A stretch of 64,000 nucleotides of DNA from SXRF01 sp964624555 (lineage in GTDB: Bacteria; Pseudomonadota; Alphaproteobacteria; Rickettsiales; SXRF01), in assembly GCA_964624555.1 (NCBI GenBank), contig CAZUXB010000004.1:1-64000 (forward strand), written 5' to 3'. The translations under genes were made by a program, and so were the position numbers. Shown piece by piece: positions 18,062-26,968 of the stretch; the stretch's first letter is position 1, and each line of letters opens with the position of its first letter. Below the pieces are notes generated by a model. It was not told the DNA's origin. It searched no databases and was given only the letters and a program-made list of their open reading frames with translations.

Positions 18062-18874
18062 ATGAAATTTGCGCTGGTAAACGGATATAAAACTGAACCT
18101 CAGCCAAAGCTGCATGGTATCTGCGCACATTGCCATAGTGAAACAGTTTCGAAATGCGGAGATGCAAAGGTTTGGCATTGGGCGCATAAAAACAAGCTCT
18201 CATGTGATATATGGTGGGAGAACGAAACGGAGTGGCATAGGGTGTGGAAAAATCATTTCCCTACAGAATGGCAGGAAATTAGCCATTCTGATCCTTTAAC
18301 CGGCGAAAAACATATAGCGGATATTAAAACAGAAAATGGACTGGTAATAGAGTTCCAGCATTCTGCAATCCAACCCACCGAGATGAAAAGCCGTGAGGCT
18401 TTCTATAAAAATATGATATGGGTTGTTGATGGGACACGTCTAAAGAGAGACTACCCACGCTTCCACAAAGGGCTTAGGAATCTGGGGCTGGTAAAACAAG
18501 GGGTTTTCCTTTCGCCTTTCCCTGAAGAAAGTTTTCCAGCAAGCTGGCTTACAAGCTCGGTACCAGTTTATTTTGATTTTCAAGGCATGAATCCTATTGA
18601 TGAATCAGATTGGAGCCAACCGCTTCTTTGGGGGATATTTCCAAATCGTGTAGAAGGGCGTGTTATAGTTGCTGCGTTCTTACGCAAGGAGTTTATCGAA
18701 TCTCCTCACTTACTTTTGGGGCATGAGGTCTTTAATATGATTTCAGAGTATATTCAGGAGCAGCGTGAAAAAACAACAGTTAACGTCCAAAAACAATCTC
18801 TGCAATTACCTCGCCAACAGCATATGGTAATACCCATGCGAATGAGAAGGCCAAGAAGATATAGGCGTTTCTAA
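18062..18874 (+). CDS. CoiA-like nuclease with N-terminal zinc motif
   Basis: 270 aa related to the competence protein CoiA. The N-terminus has a zinc-ribbon-like CAHCHSE...KVWHWAHK, followed by C-x-WWENETEWH. The PD-(D/E)XK nuclease core appears as HIADIKTENGLVIEFQ, with Asp, Glu and Gln in the expected D-x(n)-E-x-Q order. The C-terminal half is basic, ending in an Arg-rich tail (RMRRPRRYRRF). It begins 12 bp after thsA with an AGGAG site, so it shares the operon. CoiA-like proteins recur in mobile elements and defence islands; a role as an extra effector is a guess. Confidence 0.75.
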   Translation: MKFALVNGYKTEPQPKLHGICAHCHSETVSKCGDAKVWHWAHKNKLSCDIWWENETEWHRVWKNHFPTEWQEISHSDPLTGEKHIADIKTENGLVIEFQHSAIQPTEMKSREAFYKNMIWVVDGTRLKRDYPRFHKGLRNLGLVKQGVFLSPFPEESFPASWLTSSVPVYFDFQGMNPIDESDWSQPLLWGIFPNRVEGRVIVAAFLRKEFIESPHLLLGHEVFNMISEYIQEQREKTTVNVQKQSLQLPRQQHMVIPMRMRRPRRYRRF

Positions 18875-19059
18875 GGAGCCAAAAATTTTTAAAAATTCCT
18901 AGGCAGGCTTAAAAAGTTCCGGGGGGTATTTAGGGCAGGGGTATTTTTAAGTTTTCTTAATGAAGTGATGGAGAGGATAGGCCGATAATAGGCATGATGG
19001 TATCCCCACGGTATCCCCGAAGATTAGGTGTGGAAAACGACTATCCATAACTCGTTGAA
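18875..19059. other. Right end of island with candidate integrase arm sites
   Basis: GTATCCCC occurs twice, at 19000-19007 and 19011-19018, phased by 11 bp like the pair near attL. An AT-rich imperfect inverted repeat (AGGAGCC...AATTCCT, about 18874-18900) follows the last gene and might end its transcript. No reading frame is visible. Confidence 0.45.
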
Positions 19060-19141
<82 letters not shown>

Positions 19142-19148
19142 ACAAGAG

Positions 19149-19233
19149 AGATGATAAGATTACTAGATGACAATATGATAAGAAAGTACTAGATAATCTC
19201 TAGTCATCTCGTTATCTCGTAATCTAGTCATCG
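19149..19233. repeat. Low-complexity quasi-palindromic hairpin before dapA
   Basis: The left arm is built from words such as GATGATAAGAT and TACTAGAT, and the right arm from their complements (TAGTCATCTCGTTATCTCG). It is one of the hairpins of this architecture found at gene junctions in the window; a close relative lies at 50675-50752. A short CAACTG-type run follows at 19258-19279. Confidence 0.7.
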
Positions 19234-19285
19234 GAAAAATGAGTCCTCCTTCTTAACCTCCAACTGCAAACTGTCAACTAAAATT

Positions 19286-20176
19286 ATGTTCAAAGGTGTA
19301 TATACTGCATTAATTACCCCATTTACGGCCTCCGGGGCTGTGGATGAGGGGGCTTTCCAGAAATTTGTCGAATGGCAGATAGACCAGGGGATCCACGGAC
19401 TTGTGCCCTGCGGAACCACCGGGGAATCGCCGACCTTAAGCCATGAGGAGCATAACCGGGTCATCGACCTGTGTGTTGAAGTTGCCCAAAATAATAAAAA
19501 GGGGGGGCGGGTGCCAGTCATGGCCGGGACTGGCTCAAATTCTACCGAAGAAGCGATTATGACCACCCGCTACGCTAAAAAAGCCGGGGCGGATAGTGTT
19601 CTTATTGCGGCGCCGTATTATAATAAGCCGACACAGGAAGGGCTTTACCAGCATTATAAAGCGATCAATGACGCTGTCGATATACCAATTATATTATATA
19701 ATGTTCCGGGGCGGAGTGTGGTCAATATCAGTGATGATACCATTGCCCGCCTGGCCGAACTTCCCAACATAGTTGGCCTCAAAGATGCTACTGGCGATCT
19801 GGCGCGTCCTTATACTTTGCGCAGGAAACTGAAAAAACCTTTCCAGCTGTTTTCCGGCGAGGATATGACTGCGGTCGCTTTTAATGTTTCCGGTGGGCAT
19901 GGGTGCATTTCCGTTGCCTCGAATATCGTGCCGAAATTATGTGTGCAGGTTCAGGAAGCATGCCGCGCGAATGATTATGTCAGTGCGCTGACTTTACAAG
20001 ACAAGCTTGTTGAACTAAATGCTGTTTTATTTTGTGAGACGAGTCCTGCGCCAGTTAAATATGCTGCTTCACTTATTGGTAAATCTTTACCAAATCTTCG
20101 TTTACCTTTAGTCGGAGTTTCGGAGTCGTCTCAAATAGAGATTAAAAAAGCATTAAGCAATTTGCACTTGCTATAA
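19286..20176 (+). CDS. dapA: 4-hydroxy-tetrahydrodipicolinate synthase
   Basis: 296 aa, full length. It condenses pyruvate with aspartate semialdehyde in the lysine/meso-diaminopimelate pathway. The (beta/alpha)8 barrel signatures are visible: GTTGESPTL near residue 45, YYNKPTQEGLYQHY near 110, YNVPGRS near 138 and the Schiff-base lysine in GLKDATGD near 163. It is followed at 44 bp by smpB, a pairing common in alphaproteobacteria. It is the first chromosomal gene after the tRNA and the preceding hairpin repeat. Confidence 0.97.
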   Translation: MFKGVYTALITPFTASGAVDEGAFQKFVEWQIDQGIHGLVPCGTTGESPTLSHEEHNRVIDLCVEVAQNNKKGGRVPVMAGTGSNSTEEAIMTTRYAKKAGADSVLIAAPYYNKPTQEGLYQHYKAINDAVDIPIILYNVPGRSVVNISDDTIARLAELPNIVGLKDATGDLARPYTLRRKLKKPFQLFSGEDMTAVAFNVSGGHGCISVASNIVPKLCVQVQEACRANDYVSALTLQDKLVELNAVLFCETSPAPVKYAASLIGKSLPNLRLPLVGVSESSQIEIKKALSNLHLL

Positions 20177-20219
20177 AGTTTTTTTTCCTATTTATTAGTA
20201 AAATTATTGGAACGATTCC

Positions 20220-20705
20220 ATGTCAGAAAAAAATAATGCAACTGGGAAAACTACCAGCGGCAATATTGCACAAAACCGCAAGGCCCGTTTTGAATATTCC
20301 GTTGAGGAAGAATTTGAGGCAGGCATTGTACTTACCGGCACTGAAGTGAAGTCGCTGCGCGCGAATAAGGTTCAGATAAATGATGCCTATGCCGGTGAAA
20401 AAGACGGGGCGATTTGGCTGTTTAACGCCTATATCGCGGAGTACGCTGGCGGGAATCGTAACAATCATGAAACTAACCGTCCGCGTAAATTGCTGCTGCA
20501 TAAAAAACAAATACGCAAATTGCTAGGAAGGTTGAAAGTTAAAGGGGTGACGCTGGTGCCGCTGTCGCTCTACTTTAATAGCCGCGGTCTGGCGAAAATT
20601 AAACTGGCACTGGCAATGGGTAAAAAACAGTACGAAAAACGCGATACAATAAAGCAACGGGACTGGCAGCGTGACAAAGCCAGGATCATGCGCCAAAAAA
20701 ACTGA
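20220..20705 (+). CDS. smpB: SsrA-binding protein SmpB
   Basis: 161 aa. It binds tmRNA and brings it to stalled ribosomes for trans-translation. Visible features are NRKARFEYSVEEEFEAGIVLTGTEVKSLR at the start of the OB-fold, LLLHKKQI in the middle and the basic C-terminal tail (KKQYEKRDTIKQRDWQRDKAR) that enters the mRNA channel. No tmRNA gene is seen in the window. Confidence 0.97.
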   Translation: MSEKNNATGKTTSGNIAQNRKARFEYSVEEEFEAGIVLTGTEVKSLRANKVQINDAYAGEKDGAIWLFNAYIAEYAGGNRNNHETNRPRKLLLHKKQIRKLLGRLKVKGVTLVPLSLYFNSRGLAKIKLALAMGKKQYEKRDTIKQRDWQRDKARIMRQKN

Positions 20706-20737
20706 TAAATTAAAACGGGTAAAGCAGGTAAAAAAAT

Positions 20738-22150
20738 ATGTTGGAAGCAATTACAGATTTCTGGAAACCAGTAAAAAAAGTTTCGCCACCAAAAATAAAA
20801 CTGATTGATATGCAGATAGGTACTGTGGTCAGTTTTGGCTTTGTTCCACAGTCGGTGCTGAGTGGGCGGAAGCTGACTGTTACCGCTATTAATAGTTATC
20901 AATTCGGTAAGGATGTACTCACATCTTTTGTTCTTGGCAGTGAAAAAGGCGAAGAAGTTTCCATGATTATCGCCGAGGCACAGGGTGAGCAATATCTCGC
21001 CATCTCCAGACGCATTGCGATTAAAGACCGGGAGAAACTATTTGATGCTGGTTCTATTGAAATTATAACCGGCAAGAATGAAGCCGGACAGTTTACCTGC
21101 AAGGATAACATACCGGAATTGAAAGGCTGGCTGGTCAGCAACTATAAGCGTGAAATCCAGGGGATGCGCGGCTATATTCATCATGCTGATTTCAGGGATG
21201 GCAGCGAAGTGCCGCAATCGGGCAAGGAGTTCCAGTATACACTTCTTGGCAGCAGCAGTAATGAGCATGCCATAGAAATAGAATCATACCAGGATGGGCA
21301 TGTTGATGTATATGCGACCGTCTACCGCCGCACCAGCGATATCAACGAAGTTATCCATCAGGCAGTGGCGCGGGAAGATGTTAAATTGACACTAGTTAAC
21401 GAGCCTGAAAAACCGGATGAAAAATCTGCCGCAGAGCCTGTGGCAGTAAAAGATGTGGCAGCACCGGCAGTTGTGGAAACGCCAAAAGCAGAACCTGCCA
21501 AGCTGGAAATAGTAAAAGAAGAAGCTAAAGCTGAGCCGCCAAAATTAGAGTCGGTAAAACTGGAGTTGCTGGCCCTGCCTGAACTAATAATAACTCCGCT
21601 GGCACCGGAGATAAAAAAATCAGAAACAACCCCTGAAGCTGTAAAATCTGAACCGAAGCCTGCTTTGGTAAAGGCTGACAAAGAAACTGCCAAAGAAAAT
21701 AATATTACAAAAAATAACAACGAGGAGAAGAAAATTATGTCAACTGCAACTAACGAAAATAAACCGATAAACGGTACCTCTGGTTCAGACCTGAAGCCAG
21801 TTCCGAGTTTCGGAAGCATAAATAAAGATTTTATACAGGAGATCAAACCCGTGACAAAAACAACAAATGGTATGGAGAATGATTCTCTGGAATGCGATCT
21901 GCGTATAGCCAACCAGATCATTGACGAAGCCATCCGCAATGAAATGCGCCTGTCCGATGTGGTGCGCCGTATCATAGAACTTCCGGTAGCACATCAGGAA
22001 GCGGTGCAGATTCCTATCAACCTTGCTGATGAAGATTATTCACTGCTTGCTATCCGCTATGGCATCCCGGCCTCTGACCGCCATGCCATAAAGCTGCGCA
22101 TCATCCAGGACCTTGGTGATTTCTCCGGTTCCAAGAAGAAGGTGAATTAG
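20738..22150 (+). CDS. Unknown two-part protein with internal start site
   Basis: 470 aa, not recognised. Residues 1-210 are a strand-rich domain (IGTVVSFGFVPQSVLSGRKL...), residues 215-330 a Pro/Glu/Lys/Ala-rich repetitive linker with PKAEPAKLE-like units, and residues 380-470 a helical domain ending in a Lys tail. At 21722-21739 a strong GAGGAGAAG sits just before an in-frame ATG (21737), so the last 137 codons may also be made separately. The sequence around it reads like an intergenic spacer absorbed into the frame. It follows smpB by 32 bp and may share its transcript. Confidence 0.8.
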   Translation: MLEAITDFWKPVKKVSPPKIKLIDMQIGTVVSFGFVPQSVLSGRKLTVTAINSYQFGKDVLTSFVLGSEKGEEVSMIIAEAQGEQYLAISRRIAIKDREKLFDAGSIEIITGKNEAGQFTCKDNIPELKGWLVSNYKREIQGMRGYIHHADFRDGSEVPQSGKEFQYTLLGSSSNEHAIEIESYQDGHVDVYATVYRRTSDINEVIHQAVAREDVKLTLVNEPEKPDEKSAAEPVAVKDVAAPAVVETPKAEPAKLEIVKEEAKAEPPKLESVKLELLALPELIITPLAPEIKKSETTPEAVKSEPKPALVKADKETAKENNITKNNNEEKKIMSTATNENKPINGTSGSDLKPVPSFGSINKDFIQEIKPVTKTTNGMENDSLECDLRIANQIIDEAIRNEMRLSDVVRRIIELPVAHQEAVQIPINLADEDYSLLAIRYGIPASDRHAIKLRIIQDLGDFSGSKKKVN

Positions 22151-22154
22151 TAAA

Positions 22155-22240
22155 AACCCCTCTCTAACTCTCCCCACTACGTGGAGAGAGGACTTATTCT
22201 TTATTCCCTCTCCCGCTTGCGGGGGAGGGTTAGGGAGGTG
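22155..22240. repeat. CCCTCTCC/GGGAGAGG repeat between convergent genes
   Basis: Copy of the C-rich/G-rich palindromic family (CCCTCTC...GGAGAGAGG and CCCTCTCCC...GGGGGAGGG arms). Other copies are at 29450-29545, 32944-33066, inside truB (41730-41820) and at 46203-46292. Here it separates two convergent genes and could stop transcription from both sides. Confidence 0.75.
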
Positions 22241-22241
22241 G

Positions 22242-23717
22242 TTACAGCGTATTCAGCTTCTCACGTTTGCGTTTAGGTGAAGAAGCTATACCAAGAGCTT
22301 CCCGGTATTTGGCGACTGTACGCCGTGCCACGTTGATGTTGCGTTCCTTGAGCAGGTCAACGATATCATCATCCATAAGTATTTTATCAGGTGTTTCTTT
22401 TGCGATCATTTCGCCAATGAAATGTTTTACCGTCTGGCTGGAAAAACTATCGCCGCTGCCGATAGCTCTGGCCAGCGCCGAAGTGAAGAAATATTTCAGC
22501 TCGAAGGTGCCGCGCGGGCAGATCAGGAATTTGCCATTGGTAACGCGTGATATGGTGCTTTCGTGATATCCGGTAGCTGCCGCAATGTCCTTAAGCGTCA
22601 TCGGTTTCATATAGCGCACACCTAAGCGGAAGAACGCGTCCTGCTGCTTGACCAGTTCGCTGGCGACCTTGAGCATGGTCTGGGCGCGTTGCTCCAGCGC
22701 CCGCACCAGCCAGTTGGCAGAACCAAACTGTTCACTTAAATAATCCTTGTCTTTTTTATTACGGGTTTCGGCGCTGACTTTTTTGTAGAAGCGTTTATTG
22801 ACCATTATTTTCGGAAAATTATTCATGTTGAGTTCGATATGCCAGTTACCATCAGGCAGGCGGCGCACGAAAATATCCGGCTCCAGAGTCTGCGAAGTTT
22901 CATGAACAAAGCCGCCGCCCGGTTTGGGGTTGAGCTCACGTATCTCGGCTACCATCTGGCGCAGGTCATCCTTATCCACGCCGCACTTTTTTTGCAGCTC
23001 GTCAAAACGGCTTTCGGCCAGCAGGTGCAGATGCTCAAGAAGTTTCTGCATCGCCGGGTCAAGGCGGTTCTTGTCTTTAAGCTGCAAGGACAGGCACTCG
23101 GTAAGGTTGCGGGCACAGATTCCAACCGGGTCAAAATTCTGCAATGCGGCGAGTGTTTCTTCGATCTCTACCATCTCCACGCCGAACATTTCGGGCAGGG
23201 GGCTTAGGTCTTCTTTTATGTAGCCGGCATCATCGACAAGGTCGATAAGATGCGCGCCAATAAGCAGTTTCGCCGGGTCATGAACATCCATATGCAGCTG
23301 GCTTAAAAGATGCTCGCGCAGGGAAATTCCCTGTGAAGGGTTATCGTCGATGCTGCGTGTATCATCTTCGGCATCATAAGCGGAAGTGCCGCCGCTACTG
23401 CTGCTTTCACGCAAATAGTCGCGCTCGATATTTTCGCTGTCGTCCCAGTTTTCGGAAGAATTTTCGTCAGAAAAATTATCGTCGCTGTTAAAGTCAGCTT
23501 CGCGCGGTTCGTCACTTTCCTTGGGTTTGGCAGATTCCGCGTTATCTTCGCCGGATTCAAGTTCTTCCTGCGAGAGAAACGGATTTTCTTCCAGTGCTTG
23601 TTCAACGAATTCGCGTAGTTCAAGGGAGTTGCATTGCAACAGCTTTATCGATTGCTGTAATGCCTGCGTCATCACCAGTGACTGGCCTTGGCGGAGTTCT
23701 AACCTTGGAGCGTTCAT
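22242..23717 (-). CDS. rpoN: RNA polymerase sigma-54 factor
   Basis: 491 aa. The N-terminal Gln-rich activator-contact region (LRQGQSLVMTQALQQSIKLLQ) and ALEENPFL are typical. An acidic low-complexity region (about 55-130) is followed by the core-binding domain, the HTH (YHESTISRVTNGKFLICPRGTF-like, about 385) and the RpoN box ARRTVAKYRE near residue 470, which reads the -24 promoter element. It directs activator-dependent transcription. No paired bacterial enhancer-binding protein lies in the window, and I found no convincing -24/-12 promoter. Confidence 0.97.
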   Translation of the reverse strand: MNAPRLELRQGQSLVMTQALQQSIKLLQCNSLELREFVEQALEENPFLSQEELESGEDNAESAKPKESDEPREADFNSDDNFSDENSSENWDDSENIERDYLRESSSSGGTSAYDAEDDTRSIDDNPSQGISLREHLLSQLHMDVHDPAKLLIGAHLIDLVDDAGYIKEDLSPLPEMFGVEMVEIEETLAALQNFDPVGICARNLTECLSLQLKDKNRLDPAMQKLLEHLHLLAESRFDELQKKCGVDKDDLRQMVAEIRELNPKPGGGFVHETSQTLEPDIFVRRLPDGNWHIELNMNNFPKIMVNKRFYKKVSAETRNKKDKDYLSEQFGSANWLVRALEQRAQTMLKVASELVKQQDAFFRLGVRYMKPMTLKDIAAATGYHESTISRVTNGKFLICPRGTFELKYFFTSALARAIGSGDSFSSQTVKHFIGEMIAKETPDKILMDDDIVDLLKERNINVARRTVAKYREALGIASSPKRKREKLNTL

Positions 23718-23780
23718 GATAAATTTTTCAAATTTTTTTCTAATTTATTTTGCAGCATATTATATGCTTACACACTCCAG

Positions 23781-24443
23781 CTACAAGCTAAATCCTTCCC
23801 GTTTTGAAGAGATAACTACCAGAAGCATCAGCGCCACGCCGGGGACAAGGCTGGCCTGAAGGCTCATCTGCGAGGCGAGCAGGCCGCCAAGTGCACAGCC
23901 AATGGAGAAGGCAATAATCATAAGCCCGGTAAATGGTTTTGGCGCACCTGGCTTGGTTTCCGGTTTCGGTAACCTGAAGATACCTTCTGTGTGTGATGCC
24001 GCCCAGTTCATTACAGTTCCGGTCATGACCGTGGTCATGGGGCCGGGGAGGTAGCGGTGCAGCGAATTCTGCAAGCCCATTCCGCCAACCAGTATCAATC
24101 CGAGATATGAGTTAGACAAGCCGGGCATGGTATATGATAAAATACCAGCAATCAGGAATAACCAGGCCTGGAATAGCAGAACCAGTTTAGCTTCAGCCAT
24201 GCGCCATTGCTGTTTGCTGCTGATGCCAAATATCATAACACCTATACCTACAAACAGAACAAATATAGGGAAGGAAATAAGTTTGATGTAATCTTTTTCT
24301 TCAACACCATGCGCGAGGCTGGCACCGAATACCACAAAATTGCCGGTTACATGCGCGGCAAAAAGCGAGCCGGAACATATGAACGAGATCGTGTCTATGT
24401 ATCCGGCGATAGCTGTAAGTAACAATATGGTGGATTTCTTCAT
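23781..24443 (-). CDS. DUF1275 (YoaK-like) membrane protein
   Basis: 220 aa with about six hydrophobic helices. The start (AIAGYIDTISFICSGSLFAAHVTGNFVVFG) is the diagnostic opening of DUF1275, including the H-x-TGN motif. Substrate and role are unknown for the family; a transport function is often assumed. It lies 63 bp upstream of rpoN on the same strand. Confidence 0.85.
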   Translation of the reverse strand: MKKSTILLLTAIAGYIDTISFICSGSLFAAHVTGNFVVFGASLAHGVEEKDYIKLISFPIFVLFVGIGVMIFGISSKQQWRMAEAKLVLLFQAWLFLIAGILSYTMPGLSNSYLGLILVGGMGLQNSLHRYLPGPMTTVMTGTVMNWAASHTEGIFRLPKPETKPGAPKPFTGLMIIAFSIGCALGGLLASQMSLQASLVPGVALMLLVVISSKREGFSL

Positions 24444-24743
24444 ACGGTTTCACAGAATAATCCAAAATAAAAATAATAAAACATATAGTTGTTACAAATA
24501 AGAAATTTACATTTCTTATTTGTAGATACGCCCGCTACGCGGCGGAACCAAAGGTCGGCGAAGCCAATATCGGACTTTCGGTCTCGATTTTCATAATCGT
24601 TGCGTATAATTATTATACGCAACGATTATAAATATATCATTATCAGATGGATAAGGCTTTTATAGGAGTCGTAACAAAAACTTAACATGACCGTGCCTCT
24701 TTAATAATGTTAATCTATTAACTATTAGGGAAAATGAGATTTT
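24444..24743. other. Divergent intergenic, 300 bp, with perfect 37-bp palindrome
   Basis: It contains a perfect palindrome at 24593-24629: two 18-base arms (left arm ATAATCGTTGCGTATAAT) around one central T. A second block, 24529-24590 (CCCGCTACGCGGCGG... and GGTCGGCGAAGCC), looks like part of a dispersed repeat. The spacer must hold promoters for the DUF1275 gene and the plus-strand gene at 24744. AGGGAAAATGAGA precedes the latter's ATG. Confidence 0.6.
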
Positions 24744-26711
24744 ATGCACAGTCACGGCCTTAGTGATCAACAGAAGAAATTTTACCTGCAAGCTGTGCTG
24801 GCAGGTACGGCGGAGATGTTAGGGGCAAAAAATCCTAATGCTATTTCCGATCTCGCGGTGCAGGCCACCAGTAATCCATATGAACGCCTTGATCGGCGAG
24901 GCAACCGAATCCGTAATTTTCATACCTTCGGCCATGTCACGCGCTCGGCGGAAGAAGTTTACCCGGAAATGGAACAGGTGCGTAAATATGTTGAAGATTA
25001 TGTAAGACGGAATGAAACAGCGCTTAAAATGCTTCCAACAGATAACCGCAACCAGACACTGGCGGGAGTATATGTGGAAGCTTCGTTGCAGGCATTTGGT
25101 TTTAATGCTGATTGTGGTGGGGTGCCGGTAGAGATAATTTTGCGTGGAATGGCGAACAAACCCGGTTTTAAAAAGATGTTTGATGCCGCCGGCCTGAACC
25201 GGACGGGCATAATGCATGACCTTGTATACTATGTTGATAAAACTCCCGAGCCGCAGTGGCTTGAATATATTACCAAAGGTAATAATGCCCTGCTTAAGCT
25301 GTCGGATGATGGCAAGAATCTGGAGTGGAACGAGCGCGGCAAAGCTACCATGCTGTATAAGTTGCTGGCGCCGATGGAAGGCAAGGACAAGCCCTTTGAT
25401 CTGGAAGCACCGTGCGGGGCTCTTGGCCCTTATCCGTTAGATTTATCAAAGGTGATGGTATATGGCGAGTTATTGAGCGCGGTGACGGCTGCCCAGCATG
25501 ATCTCGACCAGGGTATGCCGAAAAAAGAGCAGTTGCGCCGGGCGGTTGAGATAATAGGAACCTATTTCTGTAAATCGGAAAGTTTTAGCGATGAACTGTT
25601 TGACCGTTTTAATAAACTGGGAAACACTTTGGGTATGTCTGGTAATGAGATAGTTCATGATTATGAAGTTGCCATAAGTTTTCCCAACAAGTTCGACATT
25701 GGGGCATTCAAGGGTATTGGTGAAGGGCTGGAGTCCGGGATCCATGCCAAGTCACGTTTTGTTGATGAGCTGGAGCCTAACCCTGCCAACCGTGATCTGG
25801 CAACAGTTACCGACTTTGACCGCGCCAATATGGGCGCAGCGTGGTTCAACCGTGATATTGTCCTTGTCGGGTTGATAAAGGGGCTGGAATTGCAGCTTGC
25901 TGATGACAGGGTGCCACCGGCACTACATACACGCATCAAAGAATTTCTGGCTCCCTATAGGGGGGATGACGGCAAAATAGATGGCGAAAAACTCGACAGG
26001 GAATTTGGTTCAGGTACCGCTAAGTCCTATGAATCAGTTAAACCGCTGGAGATATTCCGCAGCCTGCCACGGGCGGTGTCAAATGGGCACTCGCCCAATA
26101 ATTATGTGGTCGGTGATACGAAGGGTAACGGAATCGACATACTTAATGTTACCAAGCTGGAAGCCAATTTTCGGGCGGCAGAGTTATGTGCGGAGAACGT
26201 AAGGGCATTGCAGGCGATAGCGGCTACGGAAATGCTGGTGGGTGCGTTGTTACATAAGGAAGGAATGTCTGATACGCCAACATGGGAGCTTAATATCCAG
26301 CCTTTGAAGCTAGATGGCAAAACGCCGGCTGGTGGTTTAAATGCAAATGTCATGCAGCGGCTTAAAGAGCCGGAAACAATGGTTGATATTTTTGGGGAAG
26401 ACAGGCCGGCAGGACATCCTAATAACAAGATAGCCGCATCGTTACTGGAATTGGTGGGGCACGAAAAAATGGCCGAGCTTGCTTCCTTGCAGGCAAAGAT
26501 CGTAATGGGCGCCAAGCCTGCCGATACTGATGCGCGGAGGAAGGCGTTGGTGGATAGTGCAGATGAGATAATTAGCAAAGCTGAACAGGTGTTTGGCAAT
26601 GAGGTTGTAGAACAATTAAGGCAAAATGTGCATAAGGCGGTTGAAAGTAGGGATGTTCCAACACAAATAGACAATGCATCCATAGCGCCCATGAAAAGGG
26701 AACGGGGTTGA
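24744..26711 (+). CDS. Unknown protein with HD-phosphohydrolase-like motifs
   Basis: 655 aa, not firmly recognised. FHTFGHVTRSAEEV (about 54-67) followed by GIMHDLVYYVDK (about 157-168) and a later QHDLD (about 252) resemble the spaced H...HD...D motifs of a family of predicted metal-dependent HD phosphohydrolases (H-x-x-x-H, HD-x-VY, D-L-D). The C-terminal 250 residues are helical and Ala/Glu-rich. No signal peptide or membrane segment is present. It overlaps the next gene at TGATG, so the two are co-translated. A nucleotide-cleaving role is only a hypothesis. Confidence 0.7.
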   Translation: MHSHGLSDQQKKFYLQAVLAGTAEMLGAKNPNAISDLAVQATSNPYERLDRRGNRIRNFHTFGHVTRSAEEVYPEMEQVRKYVEDYVRRNETALKMLPTDNRNQTLAGVYVEASLQAFGFNADCGGVPVEIILRGMANKPGFKKMFDAAGLNRTGIMHDLVYYVDKTPEPQWLEYITKGNNALLKLSDDGKNLEWNERGKATMLYKLLAPMEGKDKPFDLEAPCGALGPYPLDLSKVMVYGELLSAVTAAQHDLDQGMPKKEQLRRAVEIIGTYFCKSESFSDELFDRFNKLGNTLGMSGNEIVHDYEVAISFPNKFDIGAFKGIGEGLESGIHAKSRFVDELEPNPANRDLATVTDFDRANMGAAWFNRDIVLVGLIKGLELQLADDRVPPALHTRIKEFLAPYRGDDGKIDGEKLDREFGSGTAKSYESVKPLEIFRSLPRAVSNGHSPNNYVVGDTKGNGIDILNVTKLEANFRAAELCAENVRALQAIAATEMLVGALLHKEGMSDTPTWELNIQPLKLDGKTPAGGLNANVMQRLKEPETMVDIFGEDRPAGHPNNKIAASLLELVGHEKMAELASLQAKIVMGAKPADTDARRKALVDSADEIISKAEQVFGNEVVEQLRQNVHKAVESRDVPTQIDNASIAPMKRERG

Positions 26712-26968
26712 TGGGGAAGGGCTTTACCGCAATTCTCGCCGACGAGCCGGGACGGGGGATATTCCTGGTGAACGGCATGAATAACGGCAAAGAGTTGTGG
26801 CACTATGTGCGGGTGCCGCCGGAGAAGGTTATGGTCTTTAAAAGCGCGGTGCGTAAAGGATCCCTTGATGTTAGCAAATTTGGCGAGGTCCTGTTTTCCG
26901 GTTGGGGAAAGGAACCGCCAAAAGAGATACAACAAAAAATCAAAAATTTTCGGCGCAATAAAGATTAG
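26711..26968 (+). CDS. Small hypothetical protein coupled to the HD-like gene
   Basis: 85 aa, basic C-terminus, no recognised domain. It begins MGKGFTAILADEPGRGIFLV and looks like a small strand-rich fold followed by a helix. ATG 26711 shares its A with the upstream TGA stop, typical of coupled partners. Its end overlaps the convergent rel/spoT gene by 4 bp. Confidence 0.7.
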   Translation: MGKGFTAILADEPGRGIFLVNGMNNGKELWHYVRVPPEKVMVFKSAVRKGSLDVSKFGEVLFSGWGKEPPKEIQQKIKNFRRNKD

